64,000 nucleotides of DNA from Neoarius graeffei. Lineage: Eukaryota; Chordata; Actinopteri; Siluriformes; Ariidae. Where the stretch lies: contig NC_083587.1 of the NCBI RefSeq assembly GCF_027579695.1, positions 5,830,001-5,894,000 of the forward strand, given 5' to 3'. The notes under the pieces are model-generated. The model worked only from the letters and a program-made list of their open reading frames with translations. It searched no databases and was not told where the DNA came from. The first letter of the stretch is position 1. Each line of letters begins with the position of its first letter. Positions 45,830-56,727 of the stretch are shown here, piece by piece. The translations under genes and the position numbers were made by a program.

Positions 45830-46807
45830 ATTTGCAGATGGATCTTTGACTTTCTGACAGGCAGACCCCAGGTGGTGATAATCAGTAGCCACACTTCCTC
45901 CTCGCTTATCCTGAACACAGGTGCGCCACTGGGCTGTGTGCTCAGTCCCCTCATGTACTCCTTGTTTGCCCACGACTGCACTGCTAAATACAGCGCCAAC
46001 ATCGTCATCAAGATTGCTGATGACACAACCATCTCGGGCCTCCTTACGGACAACGATGAGACAGCATGCAGAGAGGAAGTGAAGGCGTTAGCCAGCTGGT
46101 GCCAGAACAACAACCTCTCTCTCAACGTCTGGAAAACTAAGGAGATGATAGTGGACTACAGGAGACAGCAAGGGAGGACACACTAGGCCATCTACATCAA
46201 CGAGGATGAGGTCGAAAGGCTCAGCAGCTTCAAGTTCCACACTGTGGTCAGGAAAGCTCACCACTGGCTGTGCTTCCTGAGGAGGCTGAAGAAGTTTGGC
46301 ATGAAGGCAAACATCATTTCAAACTACTACAGGTCCACAATCAACATATCACAAGACTCTGTTTATATCACAAGACTCCGTTTACATATTACCAACATAT
46401 CTCACGACTCTGTTTACATATCACCAAAACATTTACATATTTACTGTTTCCACATTTACCAACACATATCAAAACTCTGTTTACATGGTCAGTACTTCAT
46501 TGGTCTTCAACAAAGTGCAATTACCGGTAGCCGCACGTGTCAATTTTTCCGATGTGCAATACAGGTGCTTGTGCTACACCCCCTCCCCACACTACCCCCC
46601 TGAGACAATGCATGCATACATCTCAGTTATTTCTATTTTCCCTTGAATTTAACTTCCGTTGTTTTGTTTTTTTTATCTTTAGGACTTTGAATCTTTTTTT
46701 TAACTGATATTCTGTTAAAGGTGGAGTACGAGATTTTGGAATAACGGTTCCCGCAAGCCATATTTTGAAAAGAAACACGCCTGCCCTGGCACGGTGGTGT
46801 AGTGGTT

Positions 46808-47424
46808 TAGCCTGGGCCCGCCCATCCTAAGTGTGACGCAACACGAGGGCCTGTTGCGAGCTTAGTCTGGCCAGGCAAGCTATCTACAGCTCTTCCAAGC
46901 TCCCGAAAAATCGGGAACCAATCAACTTTGAGCATCTCCAACGGCCCTGGGTAGAAGAGGCGTGTTCAAGGCAGTGACATAGTAGAACTGCGACCAGAAG
47001 CCATAGATTGTTTACAGAATCTATGCCGGAAGCGCTTCATTCACATCACGAACATGGAGCAGCGGCAAGCCTTTAACACAGCGGTAGATGCTGTATTGAA
47101 AGCATTCAACGGGAAGTTCTCATTGAAAATGGAGCAAAGAGTAGCCCTGGAGGTATTTATTGAAAGGAAGGACACTTTCGCCTTGCTCCCGACTAGCTTC
47201 GGTAAGAGTTTAATCTACCAGTTAGCCCCGTCGCACCACATATGTCAGAGGAAAGAGTGATGTGATTGGTTTAAGCTTCGTCACAGCCTTTTCTGGCTTT
47301 GACCAGTAGCAAACTGAGGCATTTCAGGGAGGCAGGTCAACCACGGGTTCTGGGAAATGGTTGGGCTTAATATCTTGGCCAGACCAATAGCTCGTAGAGC
47401 TTTGAAGTCACGTTAGCCAGACTA
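46808..47424 (+). mobile_element. hAT-like element carrying a RecQ-like fragment
   Basis: The ends TAGCCTGGGC and GCCAGACTA are imperfect inverted repeats. GTAGTGGTT occurs at 46799-46807 and 47425-47433, an 8-9-bp duplication of SINE sequence. The interior has a 68-codon ORF. Confidence 0.75.
47054..47260 (+). pseudogene. RecQ-like helicase N-terminal fragment
   Basis: The 68-residue ORF starts MEQRQAFNTAVDAVLKAFNG. It holds a Q-motif-like MEQRVALEVFIERKD and a Walker-A-like LLPTSFGKSLIYQLAP, where RecQ helicases usually have T-G-F/Y-G-K-S (Gly replaced by Ser here). The rest of the helicase is absent. This is probably a captured or internally deleted gene of the transposon. ATPase activity is not expected. 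Confidence 0.6.
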
Positions 47425-47885
47425 GTAGTGGTTAGCGCTGTCGCCTCACAGCAAGAAGGTCCGGGTTCAAGCCCTGTGGCCGGCGAGGGCCTTTCTGTGC
47501 GGAGTTTGCATGTTCTCCGGGTGCTCTGGTTTCCCCCACAGTCCAAAGACATGCAGGTCAGGTTAACTGGTGACTCTAAATTGACCGTAGGTGTGAATGT
47601 GAGTGTGAATGGTTGTCTGTGTCTATGTGTCAGCCCTGTGATGACCTGGCGACTTGTCCAGGGTGTACCCCGCCTTTCGCCCGTAGTCAGCTGGGATAGG
47701 CTCCAGCTTGCCTGCGACCCTGTAGAACAGGATAAAGCAGCTATAGTTAATGAGATGAAACACGCCCGCCCTCACCATGCTCCCACCCCCCACGTCTCCA
47801 CCCCTCCTCCCCCTTATAAAGCCTGAGAAAGTCAGGTTTTATAATGGGTGTATATTGCGTTACACACCAGTGGAGCTCGTTGTTA

Positions 47886-48398
47886 AGGCCAATTTATGCT
47901 GACAACCCAGTCCTTGCAGATGGTGTCTGCGTAGCCCCCCCACCTTCGCAGACGATCTGCGCGCACCTCCCAAAAATTGTGACCACCGCAGAAGCCTCGC
48001 AGACAGCGTCGCAGACAAGAGGGCTCTGATTGGTCCACTCTACATCCGCTGTACATGCACTTCCGCTTCCCTACTTTCCCGGTTTGGTTTGTTTTCACGA
48101 CTGCCATTTTTAAAAACACGAACAAAGATGGAGCAGCATGAAGAGCAGTTGATCAAGGAAGTGAGGAAGTACGTACATCTATACGACTCCAGTTCTAGTC
48201 ATTATAAGTAACTGGAGGATAAACACTCCACTAACCACACCCACCAACTACTCCTAGCGATTTCGCGACTTCGCGCCCCCTTGCGTTGTGGTGATGAATA
48301 ACATCGCGTATGCCTATTACTCCCTGCTCAACGATAAATTTCAACTGTCTGCGAAAAGCTCTCTGTGAAAGCCTTGTCGCAAGAGCATGCAGAGGCCC
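47886..48398 (+). mobile_element. PIF/Harbinger-like MITE with MADF relic
   Basis: The ends AGGCCAATTTATGCT and AGCATGCAGAGGCCC are imperfect inverts, flanked by TTA (47883-47885, 48399-48401). The interior has the first codons of a MADF/Myb-like gene, which fits internal deletion of an autonomous Harbinger. Confidence 0.75.
48128..48211 (+). pseudogene. MADF/Myb-like N-terminal relic
   Basis: Twenty-seven codons starting MEQHEEQLIKEVRKYVHLYD, then a stop. The pattern E-L-I-x-V-x-K-Y-x-x-L-Y is the start of a MADF domain, the DNA-binding protein encoded beside Harbinger transposases. Confidence 0.6.
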
Positions 48399-49362
48399 TT
48401 AGAGTGTAGAGAGCTTGGAAAAATAGCTCAAACTTTCTCATTTAAACTGTGTTTTCAGCCCCAATTTTCACTCCACACATAATTTTCTCAAAAGTAGTAG
48501 CCACACTTGTCCTGATTCACACAATGTGTCTACCTACACGATAGGACTTGCAGTTTTGGAATGAGAAGCCTGAAAGTGAGGAGAGGGCAGCCGCGCAGCC
48601 CCATAGACTGCCATTATAAACTTGGCAGAAAAGTCACTCGTTTTTAACTTGCTCTATTGACCTCATTTTTTAAACTACAGACAAAAACATTACATCAGTG
48701 TGTTCAGGAGAGCCTTTTGGCACTCACTGTGAAAGAATTTTGTGAATATCTCCTTCCATTTTCGTGTAAATCCCCGTTGTTTGGAGGGAGCGCACTGAGA
48801 AAATCCTGCGCTCTGTGTGACACTCTGCTCGCAGCGCTCGGGTTGGGGGAGGGGCTGCTTGCTCTCACACATACACACACACAGAAGGGACGGGCTGCTC
48901 GCGGGCATCAGTCTGATTGACGTGTCAGTATCCAATCATTTTGAGGTGGTACCACCATAGGATTTGATGGCGTTTTTACTTTATTTTACACTGTAGACTG
49001 GATTAAAATATTTCATTTTTGGGTCAAACTTTCTATTGTACTGCTTGCAACATGGGTGTGAGGAGCTTTTCAAGCAATATGGTAAAAAATACTCCTGAAA
49101 AAAATCTCGTACTCCACCTTTAAACTCCTGTCGGGCTCCAGTGCTGAGAGACTTGTTTCTGGTTCTTATCTGGTCCACTGCATTTCATTGCAAGTTGGCC
49201 ATGTGTTAACATAAAATGAGCAATGAAATTGAACTGAACTGAACTAAAAAACTGACTGTTCTCACAACACCAGGCCAAAAGTGGGCCGGGATGGCCCAAT
49301 CCACGTCTAGCCACTGAGTTTGTGGCAACGCGATTAGACATTCTGCCCTTGGGAGGTGGAGT

Positions 49363-49434
49363 GCTGTGATAGTATAGTGATTAGTACTCTGCGTTATGAC
49401 TGCAGCAACCCTGGTTTGAAGCTGGGTCATGGCA
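49363..49434 (+). tRNA. tRNA-His-like relic, anticodon ATG
   Basis: A 72-nt cloverleaf: acceptor GCTGTGA pairs with TCATGGC (wobble), and the anticodon arm CTGCG-TTATGAC-TGCAG is almost fully paired. The anticodon reads ATG where tRNA-His has GTG. The T loop reads TTTGAAG. Probably a decayed gene. Confidence 0.7.
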
Positions 49435-49516
49435 TTGTGTTTTCCATCTCACTATTGAACAGTGACTAAATGAAAATTCGTACGTAGTTTGGATCTCACT
49501 TATCACGGCTCTGCTG

Positions 49517-49589
49517 GGGCCAGTGGTGCAATGGATAACAGGGCTGACTACAAATTAGAAGATTCTCTGTTAGATGCTTGGCTGACCAC
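49517..49589 (+). pseudogene. tRNA-Arg-like relic
   Basis: GGGCCAGTGGTGCAATGGAT matches the 5' half of vertebrate tRNA-Arg(ACG), and CTGACTACAAATTAGAAGAT is its anticodon arm with ACG changed to ACA. T arm and acceptor end are scrambled. Confidence 0.7.
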
Positions 49590-50055
49590 AAAATGCTTCA
49601 ACCAGCAGCTGATTTTCTGGTAGGGGAACACAGATAACTCAGAGTCTGGAGAGCCGTAATCAGAGAAGCAATTGGATTCTGTTCTGGCATCTCCGTAACC
49701 CTGGTTGGAATCTGAGTTATATCATTGAATTTTCAGTTTCACTGAGTCACTCTTCATCTCTGAGTTTGTCCATGGATTGCAACTGTTAGCATGGCTTGTG
49801 AGGGATAGCAAAATGAGAAAGGATCACCACTGCTTGAAACCTTACGTCAGCTTGGGGACGATGGTTGGTGCATGTGACCTCAGATCAGACGCTTCTCGCA
49901 TTGCTGCTTGGTTCTCTCTTACCCCATACAGCACTTTGTACAAGACTCGTTGTTCATACTGATGAAGCTTCTGACCATGGGCTGTGACCAGCAACCCTTT
50001 GAGAGAGGGAAAATTTTCTTACAGATAACATCTCCACTCAGTTCTGCATCACTCT
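49590..50055. other. Unassigned; diverged tRNA-like 3' half near 49690
   Basis: CGTAACCCTGGTTGGAATCT with its flank resembles the 3' half and flank of the tRNA-His-like relic at 49363, strongly diverged. CTGACCATGGGCTGTGACCA at 49972 is shared with 45671. Nothing else recognised. Confidence 0.4.
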
Positions 50056-50277
50056 TACAGTGGTGCTTGGAACTTTGTGAACCCTTTAGAATTTTCTATA
50101 TTTCTGCATAAATATGACCTAAAACATCATCAGATTTTCACACAAGTCCTAAAAGTAGATAAAGAGAACCCAGTTAAACAAATGAGACAAAAATATTATA
50201 CTTGGTCATTTATTTATTGAGGAAAATGATCCAATATTACATATCTGTCAGTGGCAAAAGTATGTCAACCTTTGCTT

Positions 50278-50973
50278 TCAGTATCTGGTGTGACCCCCTT
50301 GTGCAGCAATAACTGCAACTAAATGTTTCCGGTAACTGTTGATCAGTCCTGCACACCGGCTTGGAGGAATTTTAGCCCATTCCTCCATACAGAACAGCTT
50401 CAACTCTGGGAAGTTGGTGGATTTCCTCACATGAACTGCTCGCTTCAGGTCCTTCCACAACATTTCCATTGGATTAAGGTCAGGACTTTGACTTGGCCAT
50501 TCCAAAACATTAACTTTATTTTTTAACCATTCTTTGGTAGAACGACTTGCATTCTAAGGGTCATTGTCTTGCTGCATGACCCACGTTCTCTTGAGATTCA
50601 GTTCATGGACAGATGTCCTGACATTTTCCTTTAGAAATCGCTGGCATAATTCAGAATTCATTGTTCCCTCAATGATGGCAAGCCGTGCTGGCCCAGATGC
50701 AGCAAAACAGGCCCAAACCTTGATACTACCACCACAATGTTTCACAGATGGGATAAGGTTATTAGGCTGGAATGGAGTGTTTTCCTTTCTCCAAACATAA
50801 CACTTCTCATTTAAACCAAAAAGTTCTATTTTGGTCTTATCCATCCACAGAACATTTTTCCAATAGCCTTATGGCTTGTCCATGTGATCTTTAGCAAACT
50901 GCAGATGAGCAGCAATGTTCTTTTTGGAGATCAGTGGCTTTCTCCTTGCAACCCTGCTATGCACACCATTGTT
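50278..50973 (-). pseudogene. Tc1 transposase, C-terminal part of the outer copy
   Basis: Reads toward the left. Catalytic positions: the first Asp in MDKTKIELFGLNE (Glu after it changed to Lys), the second in QQDNDP followed by a stop, and Glu in DLNPMEMLW. The remaining N-terminal half is at 63695-63898 (MYKWRKFKTIVTLPRSG and LTLANVHESTIRRTLNN). Confidence 0.9.
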
Positions 50974-51142
50974 AACTGTGGGTGGTAGAAATGGGCAACT
51001 GGACTTGCTTGAAAATTCTTGAAAACGTTTCACCTCTCGTCCAAAAGGCTTCCTCAATTCTGTCTGACTAATAGGGAGTATCAGATATTTATCTTCTCCT
51101 GGATCAGAATCAGAATCAGAATTCTGATGACCAGCTCATCTA

Positions 51143-52743
51143 CAGTGGTGCTTGAAAGTTTGTGAACCCTTTAGAATTTTCTATATTTCTGCATAAATAT
51201 GACCTAAAACATCATCAGATTTTCACACAAGTCCTAAAAGTAGATAAAGAGAACCCAGTTAAACAAATGAGACAAAAAATTTATACTTGGTCATTTATTT
51301 ATTGAGGAAAATGATCCAATATTACATATCTGTGAGTGGCAAAAGTATGTGAACCTCTAGGATTAGCAGTTAATTTGAAGGTGAAATTAGAGTCAAGTGT
51401 TTTCAATCAATGGAATGACAATCAAGTGTGAGTGGGCACCCTGTTTTATTTAAAGAACAGGGATCTATCAAAGTCTGATCTTCACAATGCATGTTTGTGG
51501 AAGTGTATCATGGCATGAACAAAGGAGATTTCTGAGGACCTCAGAAAAAGCGTTGCTGGTGCTCATCAGGCTGGAAAAGGTTACAAAACCGTCTCTAAAG
51601 AGTTTGGACTCCACCAATCCACAGTCAGACAGATTGTGTACAAATGGAGGAAATTCAAGACCATTGTTACCCTCCCCAGGAGTGGTCGACCAACAAAGAT
51701 CACTCCAAGAGCAAGGCGTGTAATAGTTGGCGAGGACCCCAGGGTAACTTCTAAGCAACTGAAGGCCTCTCTCACATTGGCTAATGTTCATGTTCATGAG
51801 TCCACCATCAGGAGAACACTGAACAACAATGGTGTGCATGGCAGGGGTGCATGGAGAAAGCCACTGCTCTCCAAAAAGAACATTGCTGCTCATCTGCAGT
51901 TTGCTAAAGATTATGTGGACAAGCTAGAAGGCTATTGGAAAAATGTTTTGTGGATGGATGAGACCAAAATAGAACTTTTCGGTTTAAATGAGAAGCGTTA
52001 TGTTTGGAGAAAGGAAAACACTGCATTCCAGCATAAGAACCTTATCCCATCTGTGAAACATGATGGTGGTAGTATCATGGTTTCGGCCTGTTTTGCTGCA
52101 TCTGGGCCAGGACGGCTTGCCATCATTGATGGAACAATGAATTCTGAATTATACCAGCGAATTCTAAAGGAAAATGTCAGGACATCTGTCCATGAACTGA
52201 ATCTCAAGAGATGATGGGTCATGCAGCAAGACAATGACCCTAAGCACACAAGTCATTCTACCAAAAAATGGTTAAAGAAGAATAAAGTTAATGTTCTGGA
52301 ATGGCCAAGTCAAAGTCCTGACTTTAATCCAATCTAAATGTTGTGGAAGGACCTGAAGTGAGCAGTTCATGTGAGGAAACCCACCAACATCCCAGAGTTG
52401 AAGCTGTTCTGTATGGAGGAATGGGCTAAAAGTCCTCCAAGCTAGTATGCAGGACTGATCAACAGTTACCGCAAATGTTTAGTTGCAGTTATTGCTGCAC
52501 CTGGGGGTCACACCAGATACTGAAAGCAAAGGTTGACATACTTTTGCCACTCACAGATATGTAATATTGGGTCATTTTCATCAATAAATAAATGACCAAG
52601 TATAATATTTTTGTCTCATTTGTTTAACTGGGTTCTCTTTATCTACTTTTAGGACTTGTGTGAAAATCTGATGATGTTTTAGGTCATATTTATGCAAAAA
52701 TGCAGAAAATTCTAAAGGGTTCACAAACTTTCAAGCACCACTG
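51143..52743 (+). mobile_element. Inner Tc1-like transposon
   Basis: A 1601-bp element with ends CAGTGGTGCTTGAAAGTTTG and CAAACTTTCAAGCACCACTG, perfect inverts, and TA on both sides (51141-51142, 52744-52745). It lies in the 3' tail of Penelope copy 1. Confidence 0.96.
51510..52523 (+). pseudogene. Tc1 transposase, broken (inner copy)
   Basis: Same length as an intact family member (338 codons with stop) and no frameshift, but several nonsense codons. The third codon is TGA (51516-51518), probably from CGA. TGA follows HELNLKR (52212-52214). The catalytic Glu codon in DFNPI-MLW is TAA (52335-52337). Two more stops follow (a TGA near 52360 and a TAG near 52445). The two Asp motifs ([21 protein letters not shown]) are intact. 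Clean nonsense changes suggest recent loss. Confidence 0.93.
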
Positions 52744-52800
52744 TAAGGTGTCATTGAGGCATCATGTTGGTGTGGGTCACTGGAGGCTGGGTGTGAACGG

Positions 52801-53212
52801 TGTTACATGCTCTAGGGAGGCATGAACAATCAAAAAAAAAAGGGTGGTGACATAAACCCAAAACGCAAGACGACATAAGGTAAAAAAAGGTGAAATTTAT
52901 TTACAAGAATACTTAACAAAAGATAATAGAAAAAACAGAATGCAAAGTCCAACAAGGAGGATGGCAGCCCCAGGAGCCAACCCTCCAACCAAGCAGACAG
53001 ACGCGAAATGGCAAGGCGAGCGTGCAAAAACCCCAAAACCCTCTCTCCCCTCTAACAGGTAGAAGCACAAGTTTATATAGGCCTTCCTCAAGTGGAAACA
53101 GGTGAAAGGAGGAGGAGCCAACACAAACTGCTACACCTGAGGAGAGAGAAAGACACACACAAGAAAGGAGAAACATGCACACATACAAACACAGGAGGCA
53201 TAATACGTAACA
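52801..53212 (-). repeat. 3' LTR of the Gmr1-like element
   Basis: Reads TGTTACGTATTACG to GAGCATGTAACA on the element strand. It differs from the 5' LTR by about two substitutions and a few length changes in A-runs. Contains TATATA-like CTATATAAAC near 53075-53085, a possible promoter box. Confidence 0.95.
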
Positions 53213-53228
53213 CCCCCACCACCAAAAG
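53213..53228 (-). other. Polypurine tract
   Basis: TTTTGGTGGTGGGGG on the element strand directly abuts the 3' LTR, as expected for plus-strand priming. Confidence 0.75.
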
Positions 53229-53315
53229 TTCAACCTACTATAGGTTGAACAAAAACCTGCCATATACATATACATTATATGGTACTAGAATAAACACTGA
53301 CACTACAAATCCACA

Positions 53316-54224
53316 CTAAATGCGGGACAAAGCATCTGCCAAGACATTATCCTTGCCCTTCTTATACTGGATATCCAGGTTGAAACCTTGTAAATACAGA
53401 GACCAACGCATCAGTCTCTGGTTTGTGTTCCACATCCTGGATAGAAAAACATGAGGATTATGGTCAGTAAAAACAATCAAAGGAACTGTGGTTGACCCAA
53501 CATACACCTCAAAATGTTGTAAAGCAAGCAACAGAGCCAGAGCTTCTTTTTCGATTGTGCTATAATGAAGTTGATGTTTAGAAAACTTCTTTGAAAAATA
53601 CGAAATGGGGTGATCAATTCCATTCGAATCTTCCTGTAAAAGAACAGCTCCAGCACCTGTGGCACTGGCGTCAACCTCCAGTTTGAAAGGCAGCTGGAAA
53701 TTGGGAGCAGCCAATACTGGCGCACTACACAACAAAGCCTTTGCATTTTTAAATGCCAACTCACAATCCTGAGACCACTCAAAGTCACAACCATGTTTTA
53801 ACAAATTTGTCAAAGGAAGAACGACATCAGAAAAATTTTGGCAGAAACCACGGTAGTAGCCTGCCATGCCCAAGAACCTGCGCAGCTCCCTCCTCGTAGT
53901 TGGTATGGGAAACTGTACAATAGCCAACACCTTGGCCTCTAAAGGGCGAACTTGACCCTGGCCAACTTGTTTCCCCAAGTAGGTGACAGTAGCCTTCCCA
54001 AACTCGCACTTGGCAAGATTCAAAGTCAGAGACGCATCCCTCAACCGCGCAAAGACGATACGAACATCTTCCAAATGTTCAGCCCATGACGATGAATGAA
54101 TGATGACGTCATCCAAATATGCTTCACAATTAGAAACTCCAGCAAGCACTTTATTCATCAAACGCTGGAAGGTAGAGGGCGCATTCTTTAAACCAAACGC
54201 CATTACAGAATACTGCAGGAAACT
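53316..54224 (-). pseudogene. RT (second half) and RNase H of the Gmr1-like element
   Basis: Continues the RT after the SINE: FGLKNAPSTFQRLMN, the active site YLDDVIIHS (about 54107-54128), and FLGMAGYYRGFCQNFSD. RNase H follows with LEVDASATGAGAVLLQ, TIEKEALALLLALQHFE and FTDHNPHVFLSRM, ending in GKDNVLADALSRI. The frame is uninterrupted here. The enzyme would copy element RNA and remove the RNA strand. Confidence 0.93.
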
Positions 54225-54604
54225 CATCTCATCTCATCTCATTATCTCTAGCCGCTTTATCCTTCTACAGGGTCGCAGGCAAGCTGGAGCCTATCCCAGC
54301 TGACTATGGGCGAAAGGCGGGGTACACCCTGGACAAGTCGCCAGGTCATCACAGGGCTGACACATAGACACAGACAACCATTCACACTCACATTCACACC
54401 TACGGTCAATTTAGAGTCGCCAGTTAGCCTAACCTGCATGTCTTTGGACTGTGGGGGAAACCGGAGCACCCGGAGGAAACCCACGCGGACACGGGGAGAA
54501 CATGCAAACTCCGCACAGGAGGGCCCTCGCCGGCCCCGGGGCTCGAACCCAGGACCTTCTTGCTGTGAGGCGACAGCGCTAACCACTACACCACCGTGCC
54601 GCCC
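54225..54604 (-). repeat. V-SINE inside the RT gene
   Basis: Reverse-oriented V-SINE of good integrity, nearly identical to the copy at 8-381. The perfect 14-bp target duplication TACTGCAGGAAACT lies at 54211-54224 and 54605-54618. The 394-bp insertion shifts the RT frame by one base. As the innermost layer of the nest, it must be the youngest or among the youngest insertions. Confidence 0.97.
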
Positions 54605-55671
54605 TACTGCAGGAAACTGTCTGATGTAACAAAGGCAGAAATTTCAGCAGCTCTGGGTGTCAGCGGTACTTGCCAGTACCCCTTCAAAAGGTCTAATTTA
54701 GTAACAAACGAAGCCGAACCCACCCTATCAACACAGTCTTCCATGCGTGGTAATGGAAATGAATCGGACTTGGTGATGGCATTAACCTTCCTATAGTCCG
54801 TGCAAAAACGATATGTACCATCCAGCTTTGGGACTAAAAGACAGGGCGAACTCCACGCACTAAAACTTGGCTGAGCTAAACCATGTTCAACTAAATAGGC
54901 CACTTCGGACTTCATGATTGCACGTTTAGATGGATTTACCCGATACAGATGTTGCTTAATTGGTGCATAGCCTTGCGTATCGATGTCATGGCTCAGCACA
55001 TTTGTTAAAGATGGCACATCAGAGAACAACTCAGGAAACTGTAAAATAAGACGTTGCAGGTCAGTTGCATAAGACACGGGCAAATAAGACAAAAATGAAG
55101 GCAAGTCTTTCAAAATCTCAGAATTTTTAAAGCGAGCGCAAAACACTGGCACATCGCCGAAATTGAGGCCATCCTCTTCAAGCATAGGAAGAGGCGCTAC
55201 TGCTGACACTGTTGCGACAGTTACCAGAGAATCACTGCTCTCACCTTCTCGTGTCACATAGGGTTTCAACATATTGATGTGACACACACGCGTTTTCCGC
55301 CCTCTGTCAGGCATTTTTACCACATAATCAGTTTCACTGAGTTTCCTGTCAATCTCATAAGGGCCAAAGAATTTGGCGGACAGTGACGAACCAAGCACGG
55401 ACAGTAAAACCAACACTTTATCCCCTTTTACAAAAGAGCGCTGCACAGCCTTGCGATCAAAGCGTTTTTTCATTTTTCTCTGCGCCGAGGACAAAGCCTC
55501 CCGAGCGCACTCGCAAGCTCTGTGCAGTCGTTCTCGAAATGAACTCACGTAGTCAAGAATGTTACACTTCTTATTAGACTCTTCCGACTCCCAATTTTCT
55601 TTAAGCAGTTTCAGAGGACCGCGAACTGTATGACCAAACACAAGGTCTGCTGGACTGAAACCAAGAGATTC
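54605..55671 (-). pseudogene. Integrase C-terminus and first half of RT
   Basis: On the element strand: ESLGFSPADLVFGHTVRGPL (end of the integrase core), a basic RKMKKRFDRKAVQ stretch, and the GPY/F-like FGPYEIDRKLSETDYVV. After a linker the RT begins: HGLAQPSFSAWSSPCLLVPK, FCTDYRKVNAITKSDSFPLP and TKLDLLKGYWQVPLTP, up to the SINE. Same frame as the integrase ORF, separated by the TAA at 55672-55674. Confidence 0.9.
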
Positions 55672-56727
55672 TTATGTCGTTTCACGAACAGCGAACAAAA
55701 GCAAAGGAACTCCCTCATCCCATTCTTTCTCAGATTCGAAGCAATAAGTACGCAGCATTGACTTTAGAGTTTGATGGAATCTTTCTAGCGTGCCCTGGGA
55801 CTCTGGATGATACACACTAGATACTGCGTGCTTAATAAACAGCTCATGCAGCACCTGTTTGAATAAACGAGAGAGGAAATTAGAACCTTGGTCAGTCTGA
55901 ATTACTTTTGGGAGACCAAACGTAGAGAAAAATCGCAGAAGGGCCTTTACAATAGGCTTAGCCTTCAACGAACGCAAGGGGAAAGCCTCGGGATACCGAG
56001 TGGCAACACACATTATGGTTAACAAAAACTGGTTCCAAGACTTGGTCTTGGGCAAGGGCCCAACACAATCTAAAATTACCCGTTCAAAAGGTTCGCCAAT
56101 AACTGGAATTGGACAAAGTGGCGCTGGGGAAATGCACTGATTAGGCTTTCCAACAACCTGACACTTATAACATGAGCGACAATGTTTAACAACATCAGCC
56201 TTCATACCAGGCCAAAAGAAGTAACGCAAAACACGATTATACATCTTTGTTATACCTAAATGGCCTGCAAAGTCGTGATCATGTCCGAGTGTCAACACAT
56301 GTAACCGATATTTTGCAGGAACAACTAACTGGTGGACAGAATCAAAATCTCCGTCTGCAAGATGTGATGGACTCCACTTTCGTTTTAGCAGACCATCTTC
56401 CCAATAAAACCCAACAGACATGCTATCCAAATCATTCTTACTAACAGCAGCATCCCGGCACTTAGCCAAATTAGGGTCTTTCGCCTGCTCCAGCTTAATT
56501 AACTCCTTATCCACAGAGAGCGACAAGTCACCCTCCACAGGAGTTGGGAGCGGCTCAGACACAACAGTAACTGATTGGCTGCTGGAAGAAGACTCAAGCA
56601 AACCATCCGACATGAACGTATCAGACAGATCAACAGCCTCACCATATTTCCGAGCCTGAGCTCGAGTAACGACACAAGCTGGAAACACCTGAGCAAGGCT
56701 TTGATCAAAATCACAATCAGACAGAAT
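55672..56727 (-). pseudogene. Integrase of the Gmr1-like element
   Basis: The zinc-binding HHCC part reads GHDHDFAGHLG...HCRSCYKCQ. The catalytic core has Asp in VILDCVGPLPKT, Asp in IQTDQGSNFLSR and Glu in HPESQGTLERFHQ, a complete DDE triad. The open frame starts right after the TAG at 56728-56730 with no frame change and ends at TAA 55672-55674, where RETT-ESLGFSP suggests a former Gln codon. Integrase inserts the cDNA into chromosomes. Its place upstream of RT is the notable feature. Confidence 0.93.

Larger units (their letters stand above)
46787..47757 (+). repeat. V-SINE split by a hAT-like element
   Basis: The head GGCACGGTGGTGTAGTGGTT is at 46788-46807, and the body continues at 47425-47757 to the ATGAGATG tail. 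The SINE target duplication is AAACACGCCTGCCC (46773-46786) and AAACACGCCCGCCC (47758-47771). The only forward-oriented V-SINE in the window. Confidence 0.9.
46719..49119. mobile_element. TTAA-flanked (Kolobok-like) element with nested insertions
   Basis: The ends AGGTGGAGTACGAGATTTT and AAAATCTCGTACTCCACCT-type inverts are flanked by TTAA at 46715-46718 and 49120-49123. TTAA duplication suggests Kolobok or piggyBac; the AGG start does not fit the usual piggyBac CCY ends. Inside are a V-SINE (46787-47757) and a Harbinger MITE (47886-48398). No Kolobok transposase is present. Confidence 0.8.
45830..49250 (+). pseudogene. Rex1/Babar-like LINE fragment, split by a TTAA element
   Basis: RT codons at 45830-46190 read HTSSSLILNTGAPLGCVLSP, IADDTTISGLL and NNLSLNVWKTKEMIVDY. 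They continue in another frame as HHWLCFLRRLKKFGMKANII to 46345. A short CACAAGACTC/TTTACATAT tandem follows (46340-46480). After the insertion at 46719-49119 the LINE tail resumes and ends with GAACTGAACTGAACT repeats near 49235. Same family as the minus-strand pieces at 22540 and 25246. Confidence 0.75.

Noticed and set aside
52830-53319. Hydrophobic ORFs that recur near 58915-59438
   Set aside because: They lie in the two LTRs of the same retrotransposon, so the recurrence is explained by LTR identity.
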